Assembly (NCBI RefSeq): GCF_002078875.1 | Contig: NC_034410.1 | Location: forward strand, 99,512,871 to 99,576,870 | Direction of reading: 5' to 3' | DNA: 64,000 nt | Source of the DNA: Numida meleagris | Taxonomy: Eukaryota; Chordata; Aves; Galliformes; Numididae | Shown here: positions 1-13,025 of the stretch, in pieces | Numbering within the stretch: the stretch's first letter is position 1 | How the letters are laid out: each line of letters begins with the position of its first letter | The notes under the pieces: generated by a model | What the model was told of the DNA's origin: nothing | The model's database searches: none | Seen by the model: only the letters and a program-made list of their open reading frames with translations | Position numbers and translations under genes: made by a program

Positions 1-1761
1 CTGTGCGTGTGTGGTATTTTTATCCTATTCCTCATAAGAATAGGATAAAGACCTAATTCTATCCCAGTTTTTCAGTCTGTGATGGAGATGCCTGACATCA
101 GTCTGAAGGACTTAGGGAACATTTTCATCAATGCCGGCTGTGGAAGGCATAGAAATATGGAAGTGAGGCATTCAGATTCAGCCACTTGCAGTGTTTGATT
201 AAGAAAAAAGAAACAGTCAAGAGCAATTTATTCTCTCCTTGAATAATTTTAGAGAGCTACAAGTGAAAGATATGAGGAAAACATGTAAAGAAAACATCAG
301 TGAAGGCCTGGCAGGGTGTGATAGGACTTGCTATGTATGCTGCCTGTTAATTCACTATATAGGTGCAGAATCTGGACCCAAACTGAAAATTAATCTGAAC
401 TTGCTCCCAAACACTGTTTTGGGAACAACAAGTAGGTTTGGATTTAACAGTTCTCAAAACACAGAGCCGGATTTGACGATCCTTATGAGTCCCTTCCAAC
501 TTGGGATATTCTATGACATTTTCATAACATTTTATCTACTTTTATGAAAATAGAAACTTCTTGACTTTTAAACTGAAGTCCAAAACACAACGATCTTATG
601 CAGTCTAGAAACAAACCAAGGAGCTAAGTGGCCTCCTGAAAGCTTCAGCCCCAAGGCAATCTGATGGCTGAGTCACAATTCCCAGTTTAACCCATTTTAA
701 ATTAGGACAAAAATAAAAGTCAACTGCTAAGTAAAGGACAGATGCTCCTTACAGATTGCAGTTCATTTACAAAAACTAATTAAACGTCACATTTGCTTTT
801 TCTCACCATTTACTTGACAAAGAGTTGTCTCCGTGCATTTCTGGTTGGCTGTCAGGTTGTACCGCATCATTGCCAAACCTCCAGTTCAAAAGTCACATGT
901 GATTTTCTTGGTAATGCTGAGATAGAGATGAATAGGCAATTCAGAGATTTATAAAAGGCTGGCAGCTCATGAGGATACTGCAGCTTTAACACATAAATCT
1001 GGGAGTTAAGGATTCTGCGTTGTATTTGGAGAGAAGGAGGAAGGTATTTGGAGTGCTCTTAATCCAATTTTAACCAAATAGGACTGCCTTGAATATGCTT
1101 TTCACTGCCCAGATGTCCTCCCCTGATGGTGGGGAGTGGAAGTCTCCTTTGCTTTGCTTTTTGTTCTTCCCACTCACTCATTCCCCATCTACCTGTGCTG
1201 TGTTAAATGGCATTACTTCACTCAGCTCTCTGTTTTCTATGGACTTGGGTGAGAGAGCACCAGGAATGGAAACACCAATTTCTGAGCCCCGTAATCTGCC
1301 CTATAATTTCTCTGAAGAGTCCAAAAAGCATCATTACTTTGGATGTATTTGTCTACCAACAATATTTTTGTTGGAGACCAGACAATTTGAGAGCTGTGCG
1401 TTTTAGGAAAGTAGAAGTCATCAGTTCAGATACAATCTTCGGAATTGCTTTGTGGTCTTAGGAACTAAAACTACGTTTATCAACTCTCCAGTCTCAAACC
1501 AAGCAATTAAATGTGCATTGCCACCAGGTATGTTGCTTATTCTCTGTATTTAGATTTAATATGAAGGAACATCAGTGTTGTATCTGTAATGGTTTGTTTG
1601 TAAAAAGTTTATTTGGTTTTGTGTTTCACAATTTTGTTATTGAAGACAGTATTTTCTTGCTTTTCAAATGACAACAAAAATGAATAGTACTTTAATATTA
1701 TGTTAGAATGTTTCTTAACAGCTTTTTTTTTCTGAATTTAACAGTATCATCTTTATTTCAG
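1..1761 (+). other. MYOM1 intron upstream of exon w1 (partial)
   Basis: No exon of the MYOM1 head can be found here, so the window starts inside an intron. It holds a perfect inverted repeat at 19-49 and a pyrimidine tract at 1722-1761 before the first acceptor. Nothing else is recognised. Confidence 0.75.
19..49. repeat. 12-bp perfect inverted repeat, 7-base loop
   Basis: TTTATCCTATTC at 19-30 is the exact reverse complement of GAATAGGATAAA at 38-49, with CTCATAA between. It could form a hairpin in RNA or DNA. No function is known to me. Confidence 0.85.
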
Positions 1762-1899
1762 ACTGAAAGATTCCAATTTAATGATTGAAGATCAATCCTA
1801 TAAAATGAGCCCCAAAGCAAAGAGAGCAAAACAGAATTTGGTATCTGAGGACAAAGAGAATGAAGCCATAGACTATTCAGTACCAATATTCACAGGACG
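1762..1899 (+). CDS. MYOM1: MYOM1 exon w1: N-terminal head (My1)
   Basis: Residues 1-46. After one base that completes a split codon, it reads LKDSNLMIEDQSYKMSPK and ends at PIFTGR. This is the serine- and lysine-rich head that binds the myosin rod in the family. Acceptor tttatttcag, donor gtatgt, donor phase 2. A second AG at 1743-1744 lies 17 bases upstream and would shift the frame, so 1762 is preferred. Confidence 0.9.
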
Positions 1900-4800
1900 G
1901 TATGTGCATTTTTTCTTTTTTTGACAACTTCTGATATTTTATTTATGAATTCTAAAATAACAAATCCTTTTTTTTTTTTTTTCCCCTTTCCTGGATCTTG
2001 AAGCAGTTGTTTACACTTCACGTGGGTGTTAAAAAGATGAAGATATGTTAACTAACTGGCAGAAAGTCAGTCATGGGGCACCCAGAACTAGGACAAATGG
2101 ATCCAGGTGTCTGGACTTTGTTTCAAACATATCACCAGGGACACTTCCTATGAAATTGATATAATTATAACTCCACTTACTGGGAACTGGATGAGCATGT
2201 TGTCCATGTTATTTAGCTTGTTCAGGAGGTTTATAGGCTTGTAATCCAATGTCCCCTACCACACACCAATCATATTAACAATGAAACAACGTGCTCATGT
2301 GTTGTCCTGGCAGAGGGAAAACCTGGGATGAAACCAAGTAGTTTCTCAAATCCCTTATAATGATTCATGCTGATCTCACGTGTCGGTGATATTTATTGCA
2401 TGGCTGCTACTGACGTAATATGTTTTACTGCAGCAGTGTCCTCAGTAAAGCTGAATGTGAACTTTGTGTGGAAGTCAGAACTAACACGAGCAAGGAGGCT
2501 CCCTTGTCCTTTTTGGGATATAGCATAACGATTCTGTTAGGAGTCTGTGACAGATCAGGTCTGGCCATTCATTTAGATTGATCCACACCAGGGTGGGGTA
2601 TGGAAAAAGGATTTCTGATCTGAGGCCAGGAGAAAAGTTTCTTGCCCACCTGCAGTTGAACAGAAGCCTTTCTCCAACTTGTCTTTCTTCTGCCATGCAT
2701 GTTTTTCATGTGATGCTTCTACACTGTTTCTGGGAGTTGGTGCCCCATACCTGCTCCTTGGTCAGCACTCAGGGCACAATGTCACTCCTGCTTTGTGGCC
2801 AGACTTGTGTTTTTGTGTGATGCTGAGTTCCACTTTGTCAGGGGGAGGCGTTACTGCTTTTGCCTTCTGAGCATCCTGCTTTTGTGATGAGGCCAGCAGT
2901 TCTGGTTTTTATTCATTCTTTTCAACTATCCTGGAATAATTTTTTACTTGTCCTTTATGTTTCCATGTCAGATTCACTTCTCTTTGTTCCCACCAATGTT
3001 CAGAAGTGCACACTGTTGCATTTTTAAAGTATTTCTCTGGAGTTTCAGCTATATATTCTGTGATAGAAATACATACATATGTCTCACACAAAGCTTGCAG
3101 CAATGCATTTTCAAGGCTTCTCACTACCTATATGCTTTACTCAGCTTTTTCCATCCGTCTCCCATGCTCTCAAACATTAATATGCTCCCTTTTTATTTTG
3201 TCCGCAGTCTACAAAAGTAAAATTTATAGCGTTGGTCAATAGCTGGAAATTCTGACTGATGTCTGTACTCCTGGATGATGATCTTAGATTTTATACAGGC
3301 TCCTGTGATCTTAGTAAATCACAACCTTTCTTTTCCTATTTCACTTTTTTTTTGTACAATGAATACAATAATATCTAATTCAGTGTGATAGCGTGTGGTT
3401 TCATTGACTTGTGTTGGTGCGATACCTGCTGATACTGCGTTAAAAGATAGCAACAGATTCTTACACCGTACTATTCATCATCTCACTACTGTTGGCATCA
3501 GTCTCACTTTTTGCACATGGCAACTCGAAGTTGTCTGTGATTTTGTGCCACTGAAGTGACCCAAATAGATTTTTTTTGCTATTACTTTAAAAATACAAAA
3601 AAGGCATGTGATGCCAACTCAGCAGGGCATGAAATGTTTGGGATACTTGTTTTAGGCTTTTTTTCTGTTGGCATCATGTCCATAAGCACATGCCAAGGCT
3701 GTGGAAGTTGCATGCCACATTCCTGTCAGATATTTATTTTTGTTTGGAAGATAGCAGCTGAATCATGCGCATGTTATATGTCATTCCCAAATTCCCTTGT
3801 GAAATGGGCATGTGGCTTCCCATGGGCAGATAGCTTTTACAAGGAATAGTTATTTATAAAGGTCAGCTCTACGTGTGTTCATTGGCACTGTTGTCTGTGC
3901 TGCTGGATGACCTTCAGCACTGTGTCACCCTTTCTGCGATTTCATTCTCTTTCAGACCATCAGATTCTGCTGTTTAAAAAGAAAAATTCCTCACTCAGGT
4001 TATTCAATTCATATGTATTTTTCTGAAACACATAGCTTTAGCCATTATTCCCAATAGTAACACTTGATGTAATGCCATAGGTGCTAAAAATACTTGATAT
4101 GGATTGTGGGACTCTTTGCAGCCACTAAGTCTAAGCCAAAGAACTGCAGATGGTAGATACTCCTTAAATAATAATTTGTGTGTGTCATTTGGAGTTTGAT
4201 CTTATTTCTGTTCAAAAAGTATTTTCTGTTGAAACCCCTGAGATGTGGCTGCAGAATCAATTCTTAAATGGTACTGACTGCTGCTTCTGATGAAGGCATC
4301 ATTGCAGGGAACATGTTTCTCTTTGATCTGGGAATATTATAACAAGAAAAAAATGCTTAGCAGAACTAAATATTTAATGCTGTTGATCAAAAGCCTCTAG
4401 GGACCATTACTGCAGACAACTAGGCCGAGTGTTGTATTAGAGGATTCATCAGCTCCCAGAAGATGTTTTATTCCTTGAGGTCGATACTGTGAAGTTGCTG
4501 AGATCTTAATTAATTGCTGTTATCAAGGAGGAAATAATGTCAGTTTGCCTTTGAAACAAAATGCCACCCATTCACTGAAATTGAATATAGATAACTACAT
4601 TCATATGCATCAAACCAAGTTTTCAAAATTGTCTTTAGAAATTTCTGTCATATCTCTGCAGCTCAGATTTCTGGGAAGAGCTGATGTGCCTGTGTGAACA
4701 GAATCATCTCATTGATACGTTTAAGGATCACTGAAGTAGCCTGAAACGCAGAAAGGCAGAGTTTGTACACATGAGGGAAGTCAAAGCTCTAAGCTGTTAA

Positions 4801-5105
4801 GAAAGCAATGGAGATAATAACTGTTAAGTGGAAAATTTGTGTGGCATGTTTGTACAGAGAGGCATTGAAAATGGTCATGACTCCAAAGAGTGAGTGAATA
4901 TGCTGTCATTCTTCCGTGCCCTTCCATGGTTCTGCTTTGAATACCTTCGGGCTGTTACAAAATTAATGATCCCTAAGGCAGAAATATGTTATGAAAGGCC
5001 ATTGGCATTTTTATATCCACTGTAGTTGACTGACAACAGAAAATATAAGTGGAATACATTCTCTGCATTTTCCAATGGGATTCTGCTTTTTAAACCTTCT
5101 TTCAG
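1900..5105 (+). other. MYOM1 intron between w1 and w2, no recognised element
   Basis: 3.2 kb, AT-rich, with a T run at 1970-1982. Short open frames on both strands have no family signature. No CR1 tail or terminal repeat was found. Confidence 0.6.
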
Positions 5106-5316
5106 TGAAGTAAGCACCAGTGGGATCACAGACACAGAAGAAGAAAGAATTAAAGAGAGTGCTGCCTACGTTGCCAGAAGGAACCTTTTTGCGACCGGTG
5201 AAGGAGTTAGTGTCAGCAAGGTGGCCAAGTCTGTTTCTGAAGAGGAACATCATGAGAAAAAATCAAGGAAAGTAGCGATACGGGAGTCTGCAGAGCGCGT
5301 GGCCCTGAAGAAAACG
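5106..5316 (+). CDS. MYOM1: MYOM1 exon w2: head-to-My2 region
   Basis: Residues 46-116. Reads EVSTSGITDTEEERIKES, then a charged, probably helical stretch ending ERVALKKT. The DTEEERIKE block is typical of MYOM1. The Ser/Thr/Lys/Gln-rich short repeats that I recall between this block and the KKSRK motif in mammalian MYOM1 are missing; only a short SVSKVAKSVSEEE joins the two. Acceptor cttctttcag, donor gtaaag, exit phase 0. Confidence 0.93.
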
Positions 5317-5447
5317 GTAAAGGAATAGAAATGAACACCTAGGCTGTACTCAGTGTGGGTCTTCTTTATTTGGTGTTTGTAAAGCGCCTCTCACATCACA
5401 GCCCTCATTTATACTAAGGGCAATAGCAATTATGTTAGTAATGCCCA

Positions 5448-5477
5448 AAGTATTTTCAGTGCAAGTATTTTCAGTGA
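5448..5477 (+). repeat. 15-bp tandem duplication
   Basis: AAGTATTTTCAGTGC (5448-5462) is followed at once by AAGTATTTTCAGTGA (5463-5477), differing only in the last base. It lies 130 bases into the intron after w2, probably a replication slip. Confidence 0.85.
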
Positions 5478-6109
5478 CTTCAACTCTTGTTATCTTGGTG
5501 TCAGGTGGTAAGAATCAGGCATCAGGAACTCTGTAGCAATGTTGGAAGAGAGGGAGGCAGAATGCAACAGGGGAATACTCTTTTTGCTATGCTGATGCCT
5601 ATGTGAGTGGCACAGCATCCCCCACCTGAACCACAAAGCTGTTTCTAGACAGTACTTGCCAGTAAGAAGGTGATGGGATAATTCCTGACATTTTATGGTC
5701 TGGGGACAATCTTGTCGGAAGTGTTTATTACAGTGTTTTAATTACAGTGTGCAAATAAGAGAGGCAATTGTCAGCATCTGGAACTGAATCTCTAATTTTA
5801 GGTAGCTTTGATATTTTTGCATAAGCTGTTAAAAAATAATATTCAGATGGTAGTTATGAATACGTTATGGCCAGAGTGGGAAAATATATTAAATAAAAAT
5901 ACACTTTGTTTAGCTAATTTATTAATGTTCTATGCAGAAGAATTGGCGATATGCTCCTAAAATATCCTCATGATGCGAGGTTGGAAAGGCTGTAAACATT
6001 TTGAAGGTTAAAAATGCAAAATCGTCTTGAAAAACTGAGAAACAGTGAAGGTCAAATGTAACAAATAGAAATTACTACACACAGAAGGAAAAGAGTAAGC
6101 AAGAGGGGA

Positions 6110-7860
6110 ATGCCTGGTCAGGTACATATACTGAAGGGTTTGGGAGTTATAATAGACCTTAATACTTTCTTCACCTCAGTCTTTAATAGTAAGACTAGTT
6201 GCGCCCTGGGCACACAGCCCCTTGAGCTGGCAGATGGGGATGGGGAACAGAATAGGCCATGTACAATCCACAAGATGGTTTTGGACCTGCTCCGAAAGCT
6301 GGACACTCACAAGTCCATGGGGCCAGATGGATTGCACCCTAGAGTGCTGAGGGATTTGGCGGATGTGGTTGCCAGGCCGCTCTCCATCATCTTTCGACAG
6401 TCCTGGCTGACAGGGAATGTCCTGGTTGACTGGAGACTAGCAAATGTGACTCCCATCTTCAAGAAGGGCTGGAAAGATGATCCTGGTAGCTACAAGACCT
6501 ATCAGTCTCACCTCGGTGCCAGAGAAGGTTATGGAACAGATAATCTCAGGAGACACCATGGATCAGTTAAAGGTCAACCAGGGGATCAGGTCCAGTCAGC
6601 ATGGGTTTATGAATGGTAGATCCTGTTTGACAAACCTGATTTCGTTCTATGACAAGGTGACCCGCTTAGTGGATGAAGGTAAGGCTGTCGATGTGGTCTA
6701 CCTGGACTTCAGTAAGGCCTTTGGCACTGTCCCCCACAGCATCCTCATGGAGAAGCTGGCTGCCTATGGTTTGGATGGGCATACGCTCTGCTGGATGAAA
6801 CACAGGCTGGATGGCCAGGCCCAGAGAGTTGTGGTCAGTGGAGTTAAATCCAGTTGGCGGCTGGTCACGAGCTGTGTCCCCCAGGGCTCTGTGCTGGGGC
6901 CTCTTCTATTCAACATCTTTATCAATGGTCTTGATGAGGGGATTGAGTGCACCCTCAGTAAGTTTGAAGAGGACACCAAGTTGGGAGGGAGTACTGATCT
7001 GCCAGAGGACAGGAAGGCACTACAGCGGGACCTGGATAGACTGGATCAATGGGCCAAGGTAAACCGTTTGAGTTTCAGTAGGGCCAAGTGTTGGGTTCTG
7101 CACTTAGGTCACAACAACCCCAGGCAACCCTACAGGCTTGGGAAGGAGTAGCTGGGAAGCTCCCTGACAAAAAGGGACCTTGGTGTGCTGACGGACAGTC
7201 AGCCGAATATGAGCCAGAAGTGTGCCCAGGTGGCCAAGAAGGCCAATGGCATCCTGGCTTGGATCAGGAATGGTGTGGTGAGCAGGACTAGGGAAGTCAT
7301 CCTGCCCCTGTAGTCAGCATTGGTGAGGCCCCATCTGGAGTACTGTGTTCAGTTTTGGGCACCTCAGTACAGAAAGGACATTGAGGTGCTGGAGCAGGTC
7401 CAAAGAAGGGCAACAAGGCTTGTGAAGGGCTTGGAGAACATGCCCTACGAGGAGAGACTAAAGGAATTGGGGCTGTTTAGTCTGGGGAAGAAGAGACCGA
7501 GGGGTGACCTCATTGCTCTCGTCAAATACCTGAAAGGTGATTGCAGTGAGAGCGGAGTTGGTCTCTTCTCATTGGTGACAGGTGACAGGACAAGGGGAAA
7601 TGGCCTCAAGTTGTGCCAGGAGAGGTTTAGGTTGGATATCAGGAAAAACTTCTTTCCAGAAAGGGTTGTTAAGCCCTGGAACAGGCTCCCCAGGGAGGTG
7701 ATTGAGTCACCATCCCTGAACGTGTTTAAAAACCATTTGGATGTGGTGTTCGGGGACATGATTTAGTGGTGGGTTGTTAGAGTTAGGGTAGTATGGTTAG
7801 GCTGTGGTTGGACTTGATGATCTTGAAGGCCCTTTCCAGCCTGAGCAATTCTGTGATTCT
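6110..7860 (+). mobile_element. CR1 LINE, 5'-truncated, with decayed reverse transcriptase
   Basis: In the intron between w2 and w3, same strand as the gene. The 3' two thirds of CR1 ORF2 can be read: KSMGPDGLHPRVLRDLAD, then after a frameshift near 6490 [18 protein letters not shown], the RT A-motif YLDFSKAF, the B-motif [15 protein letters not shown], and the C-terminal [11 protein letters not shown] and RLDIRKNFF blocks. The element ends in ATTCTGTGATTCT at about 7846-7860, the usual CR1 3' tail. The endonuclease domain is absent, as in most CR1 copies. In-frame stops lie at 7149-7151 and 7311-7313, and the catalytic FADD-type motif reads FEED. It is dead as a protein-coding element. The left boundary is approximate. 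Confidence 0.93.
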
Positions 7861-8332
7861 AATAGGTCACAAAATTATTGTCAGTTAAAATCAGGACTCT
7901 TGCATAAAAACAAATGCCGCACTAGAATGTAGTAACAAAATTATTGTCATTAAAACATAGGAGACAATTATTTGATTGTACTGGAAACTGTTGGAATGTT
8001 GATAATGGTTTGAACGAAGCAAGAGTTGTAGTATATTGATAATTTTTTTCTAGGTCTGAGGATAGTCAGGTGAAATGGTTACCTAAGGAGAATGGAAGAT
8101 TCATCAGCAGGAAAGTTATGAGAGCAGATCTGTCAGAGATGCTCTAGGCTTACACTACCTTGCATTAGAGAAGGAGTTCAGAAGACATCTGAGTTTCAGA
8201 CTTATTCACCTTTCACTATGTATACCAAAACCCAAATTTAAATGTGGAACATTATTTTATTTAGAATCATTTTGTGGGGAAAATGTAGTTAACCCAAATC
8301 TAGTTATTTTAGAAGGAGAAACTCTTGAATAT

Positions 8333-8359
8333 AATTTTTTTTTGTGTGTGTGTGTGTGT
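8333..8359 (+). repeat. T run and (TG)8 microsatellite
   Basis: About ten T followed by eight TG units, 135 bases before exon w3. Likely variable in length between individuals. Confidence 0.85.
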
Positions 8360-8494
8360 TCAAGTGAGATGTTAAGTGTTCGTATCTGGATTTTAGATTG
8401 AAAATTGCTTTTTAAAAATTCAAAAACAATTTTGTGTTTTAATGTTTTGCACTCGTAAGTAATGAAGGTTACAATGAGATGTTTCTTTTTCCAG

Positions 8495-8652
8495 CTAGAA
8501 GATACTCAGGCATTTCACAAAAAGTTGAATCAAGATAAACTTTTACATCCTCCCGAGTTTGTTATCGAACCTCGTTCTCACACTATCTGGGAAAAGCAAA
8601 ATGTCAAATTTCATTGTACAGTGGCTGGCTGGCCAGCGCCCCGTGTTACATG
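8495..8652 (+). CDS. MYOM1: MYOM1 exon w3: start of Ig domain My2
   Basis: Residues 117-169. Starts LEDTQAFHKKLNQDK, then enters an I-set Ig fold at PPEFVIEPRSHTIWEKQN. It carries the B-strand Cys in FHCTVAGWP and the C-strand Trp, whose codon is split with the next exon. Acceptor tttttccag, donor gtaagt. Confidence 0.95.
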
Positions 8653-11600
8653 GTAAGTTTGTATCGCTGTCACTCAAAGTCACCATATACCCAATGTTGA
8701 TAGTCACCTCAGTATCTGTGGCATATTTTCCAGTAAAAATACAAGATGACTGAAAATACAGGTGTAGAGGCCACCCTTGGCCTTTTGAGACAGTGTACGA
8801 AAATGAAGCAAAATACTAAAGGCCAAAATAATTATTTGGTAGCAACAATACACAGGTATCATGCATATTTTTCATATAAACACTGAACATACACTTTCTG
8901 TCTTCTGATGAAGGAAAAACAGCAGTGTAATTTATCATCAGTACTATCCTCAAAAGAGTGTTTTCCATGTACTTCTCTTTAGTCCATCAATGCTGTTAAA
9001 CAAAGCATTAACAAGATTTGGCTGCTTTGCTGCTACTGAGCAGTTATATACTTAGCCTCCTTGAAACTGAAATCTCATGACACCAGATGTTCATAGAGGT
9101 CATATCCTGATTATTTGAAGTCAAATGCTATGGATAGATGTAGGATTAGCCAAGTCTTCTGAAATTTTGGAGTCTGCTGGAAGCTTTCCATTCATTTGAT
9201 GTGTGGATCAAGTCATTATTGTAAGAACTCCAGAATACATTCTTTATAATAGCTGAAGGTGTAATTTGACTCTTGAGTTAAAGTTTATCTTGAACGAAAT
9301 TTAGTTTAGCTTAATTAACAGTGATTTGTGAAGCTTTACAGTCTTGCTATTTATTATGCTGATTTTTCTAATTATTTCTATGCCACACAGTCAAGTTGCT
9401 AAGACAATAGATAACAGGTTTTCTTCAAACATAAAATGAGATTTGGTACTTGCTTTTTAATTTAAAAGGTTATTCTAGAATGTGTGTATAAACATATGGA
9501 TGTGTATATACAATGAACAACGAGTAAGCCTATGCTTGTTGTTAAGATTTAATTAGGAATGTGTCTTGTGCAAATTCTTTTTGTGGAGACAAAGAATACA
9601 GCTATTATATCATGATGTTAAGTAATAATCGTATTTTGTAATTTATTACTTGAGTTGCTTAATGGAATCTGTGTTTATTTAGGTCTTAAAAAATCTTAAT
9701 TTCAGGACTTGACAAAAAGAACCACTAAAAGGTACATTAATAGGCCAGAGCTGATGCTCATGAAGTTTTTCCTTAGAGTAGACAACCAATGAGCAGGCTC
9801 TTTACAGACACATATTTCCAGTTGCTTAAGAACTGTAAATGCACTATTTTGACGTTCCTCCTAGAGGAGCACAAACACTTCAGATCTGGTCTCTGTTGGA
9901 TACAAAGAATGGTCAGCTATGCTTGTGGCTGTCATCCAGCTATGTAACCTGAATTTTACCGAGAAATCAAGAGCAGGACCATTTGCGTTTTGCTTGAGAT
10001 TCACCTTGTCCTGAAAACTGACATGCTTAAAAACCATGCCGTCAGTTATTTACCTTTGCTCTCGCTGTGAACCACCCTTTCATCTGCGTGCTAAATATGG
10101 ATGGTGGAAATTAATGCATTATTTTATAATACATTTGAATTCTGAAGGGACTTCAGTTTGCCATGGGCTATGAATGGGAAAAATGAATTCAGCCCTTTCA
10201 GCAGGTGTCTTTGCTCAGAGTTACAGAACCGTACTGACCTGGTTCTGTCAGCTTGCATTCAGAATTTCTAACTAAATGTCAGTTGTGTTTTTTCAAAGAG
10301 TCATTCTTCGTATAGGCAATGAAGACCTTTTCATGTTGTGCATGATAAATTACAAAGCTTCACAGACTTTCTCTAAAGAAAATCTTACTGTGTGTTGCAG
10401 CTGTCCTGACTCCCTTAGAAGAAGCTTATGGAAAACCCAGGACATTTGAAACCAGTAGCAGATAGCATAAACTATCAGTGCGTAATGACAGTGGGAGGTT
10501 GCAGTCCAACATTAGCTAATGACTTGGCTCTTCTGGAATCTGTGTTTCCAGAAATAACAAGTGGTCCTTCTAAGATGAGCACTATTCTTTCCATAGACAA
10601 ACATAAATCAGCGAAAACTGAATCAATTTTTTTTTTTTACTTACTTGATAATGAAGACAGATGAAGTCAAAATCTTCTCACTGCCAGCATTACTCAGTTA
10701 AAACTTGCTTCTGCCTAGCACCATGTGCTACCAAATGCCTTCAGTGCCAACAGGATCCAAAGGATGCCCTTGGATCAAGTCCAGTCCTGTTCCACAGGAT
10801 TTTGTATTCACTGGAAAACATTAAGAATTGGTAACATTATTCTATTTTCTAAACTGTTTGTCACAGTACACAGAATATAAAGATGCTCAGATGTTGCCAG
10901 TCCTGTGGGCACCATTGCGCAGAAGAGTAGTGGCAAATGGATTAACTAGCAGAGGAACAGTGCTGTAGATCAGGATAATGAAGAAGGAGATCTGTAATGA
11001 AGCCAAGTAGATCTGCACACGTTTGGAGTCCAAAACAGAGGGTATTGCCCTGCATCAATTCCCTCTTCATAGACATTTTACTGAGTGGATGATCAGGATG
11101 AAAATCGTTGAGTGATTTTTCACTCACTTTAGTGCTTGGATAAATCACAGTGTATTACACTGCTCAAATATTTGTAGGCAGGGAAATATTCTTTATTCCA
11201 CAGTGCTGAAAGTGCTGTAAGGCAATGCTCAGCTTTTGGAATGTAGCGAACTCATAGTATTTTTGGTAAAAAAAAAAAATAATAAAATTACATATAACTG
11301 ATTTGTTTGGTGAAGTGGGGCATGCCACTGGCAACAGACTGGCTTCCGGGTGGATAATTGTGAGATAAAATCAAAAATGAAGAAGCAAAGCTCTTTGGCT
11401 GACTATCTGTTATGACTTACGAAAAATAAAGGTTTATTTGGGCTATATCGAAGTATGAGATGAAAATATTTTTATTTATCATCTTTTGAGTTTCCACTTT
11501 CTTCATACACACAGCATGGGGAAAGCTATGCTAAAGGATTGCACAATCTCAGAGCACATTCCTTCCTTATGGACCGCAAGTCAAACTTCACACTGAATTA

Positions 11601-12554
11601 TATTCAGTACTTTTTAGCTTTATTAGACTCCTCTTGCCAATTTACCCTGTGTCACTACTACTCTCTCAAAACTTGAATGTTTATCTAGTAACCCCATGTA
11701 CTGTTCAGAATGAGTGATTTTTTTAAGCAATGGTTGGTGATGAAGAACCTTCTGCTGAATTCTCCCTCTGTGAGTCTCGTGTAAATGTTCAAATAAATTC
11801 TGAAATCAGCAGTCAGCTCGTTACTGATCAGTACTGGTTCATTCCTTCAAATTACTTGCCAGGAATTTTGAACTGTAAACTTTCCTGCCTGACTTCTGCT
11901 ATAAACCTGTACCAGAAAATACTCGTAGCATACACATGTAAAAGCAAAGTTGGTTTTGGTATCACAGCTTTTGCCAGATGCCTTGCAGCCATGTACTTTC
12001 TCATGAAGGCAATTTTTTTTTACCAGTCTAATTCTGTCTGCTTTGAGGACTCCACAAAACAAACAAACAAACAAAACAAAACAAACAAAAAAAAACATAA
12101 AACCAGTAGCTTCTTAAATGGCATTTCTGTGAATATGCAGGTTTTAAAACTAGATCAAATATGCAACCCAAACCAAATGTGCACAATACTTAGTAGCTAA
12201 GGACACTGCAGAATGTGTATTTTTTGCAATTCAGAAAACACTGAAACATTTCTCGTGTGAATTCTCCATTCTTTAATATGTAACAACCTGAAATGCATGG
12301 TAATATAAGCTTATTTTCATTATGTTCAAGACTGTTTTTCCTTTAACTAGAAAATAAAATTCACATGGGGCAGGTGAAAGAGAAAGAGAGAAACAAAGCT
12401 TTGAAAGATACGTAATGTCTTCCCAGGATAAACTATAATTTATCTAGGAGAAATGTGCAGAAATTGATCTAGTATTTCAAATGCCATCCATGTGACCTTT
12501 TATTATTTGTATCTTCTTCCACTTTTGATGTATTGTTTCTTTGCCTTTCCACAG
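8653..12554 (+). other. MYOM1 intron between w3 and w4
   Basis: 3.9 kb. It holds a T run at 10626-10637 and an A/AAACA-rich stretch at 12056-12097. A 156-codon open frame (11730-12200) crosses the AAACA stretch and has no family signature, so I treat it as chance. Confidence 0.6.
12056..12097 (+). repeat. AAAC/AAAAC simple repeat
   Basis: Imperfect units of AAAC and AAAAC ending in a run of A. No transposon body is attached that I can recognise. Confidence 0.8.
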
Positions 12555-12647
12555 GTACAAAAACAATGTTCCCATTGATGTACAGGCTCACCCTGGCAAA
12601 TATACCATTGAAAATCGATATGGGTTGCACTCACTGGAGATTAGCAC
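12555..12647 (+). CDS. MYOM1: MYOM1 exon w4: middle of Ig domain My2
   Basis: Residues 169-200. Completes the core Trp and reads YKNNVPIDVQAHPGKYTI to LHSLEIS, the C to E strands of My2. Acceptor ctttccacag, donor gtaaga, both junctions phase 2. Confidence 0.95.
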
Positions 12648-13013
12648 GTAAGAGAATATTAGATCATTTAACAAATAACTTGAACTGTAATGTTGCTATA
12701 GATTGAGACCTGCAAAACGTGGACATATCTCTTGGGGATAAGAAGTATCAAGTTTATACGGCTGAGATTAACACTGTCTGCTAAATATTGAAGCAGTTCT
12801 GGTTTTCCTCAGTAGAGGATGTTCAATTTACCTGAGTAATATTTTGTTTATTGTTGACTCAGAAACGTACTTTTTCCACTTGTCCTGCATAAATACAGTT
12901 AAATGTGAGAAAAATCTAGTTCATGGTAAAACTATTAGTTAACTATTTTTCAGATATAGCAAGATCCTGGTTCTTACTGAAAAGAGGAACAGGACTGAGG
13001 AGTCCTCACTTAT

Positions 13014-13025
13014 ACACACACACAC
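13014..13025 (+). repeat. Short (AC)6 microsatellite
   Basis: Six AC units in the intron between w4 and w5. Too short to be more than a minor repeat. Confidence 0.7.

Noticed and set aside
1743..1761. Alternative acceptor AG for exon w1 at 1743-1744
   Set aside because: It adds 17 bases and breaks the frame with the rest of MYOM1; the AG at 1760-1761 also has the usual pyrimidine context.
6477..7766. Open frames of 224 and 148 codons that look like a host gene
   Set aside because: They are the reverse transcriptase and C-terminal part of a CR1 LINE, with a frameshift, stops and a CR1 3' tail.
11730..12200. 156-codon open frame in the My2 intron
   Set aside because: It crosses an AAAC simple repeat that yields a Lys/Asn/Thr/Gln run; no domain, no splice support.
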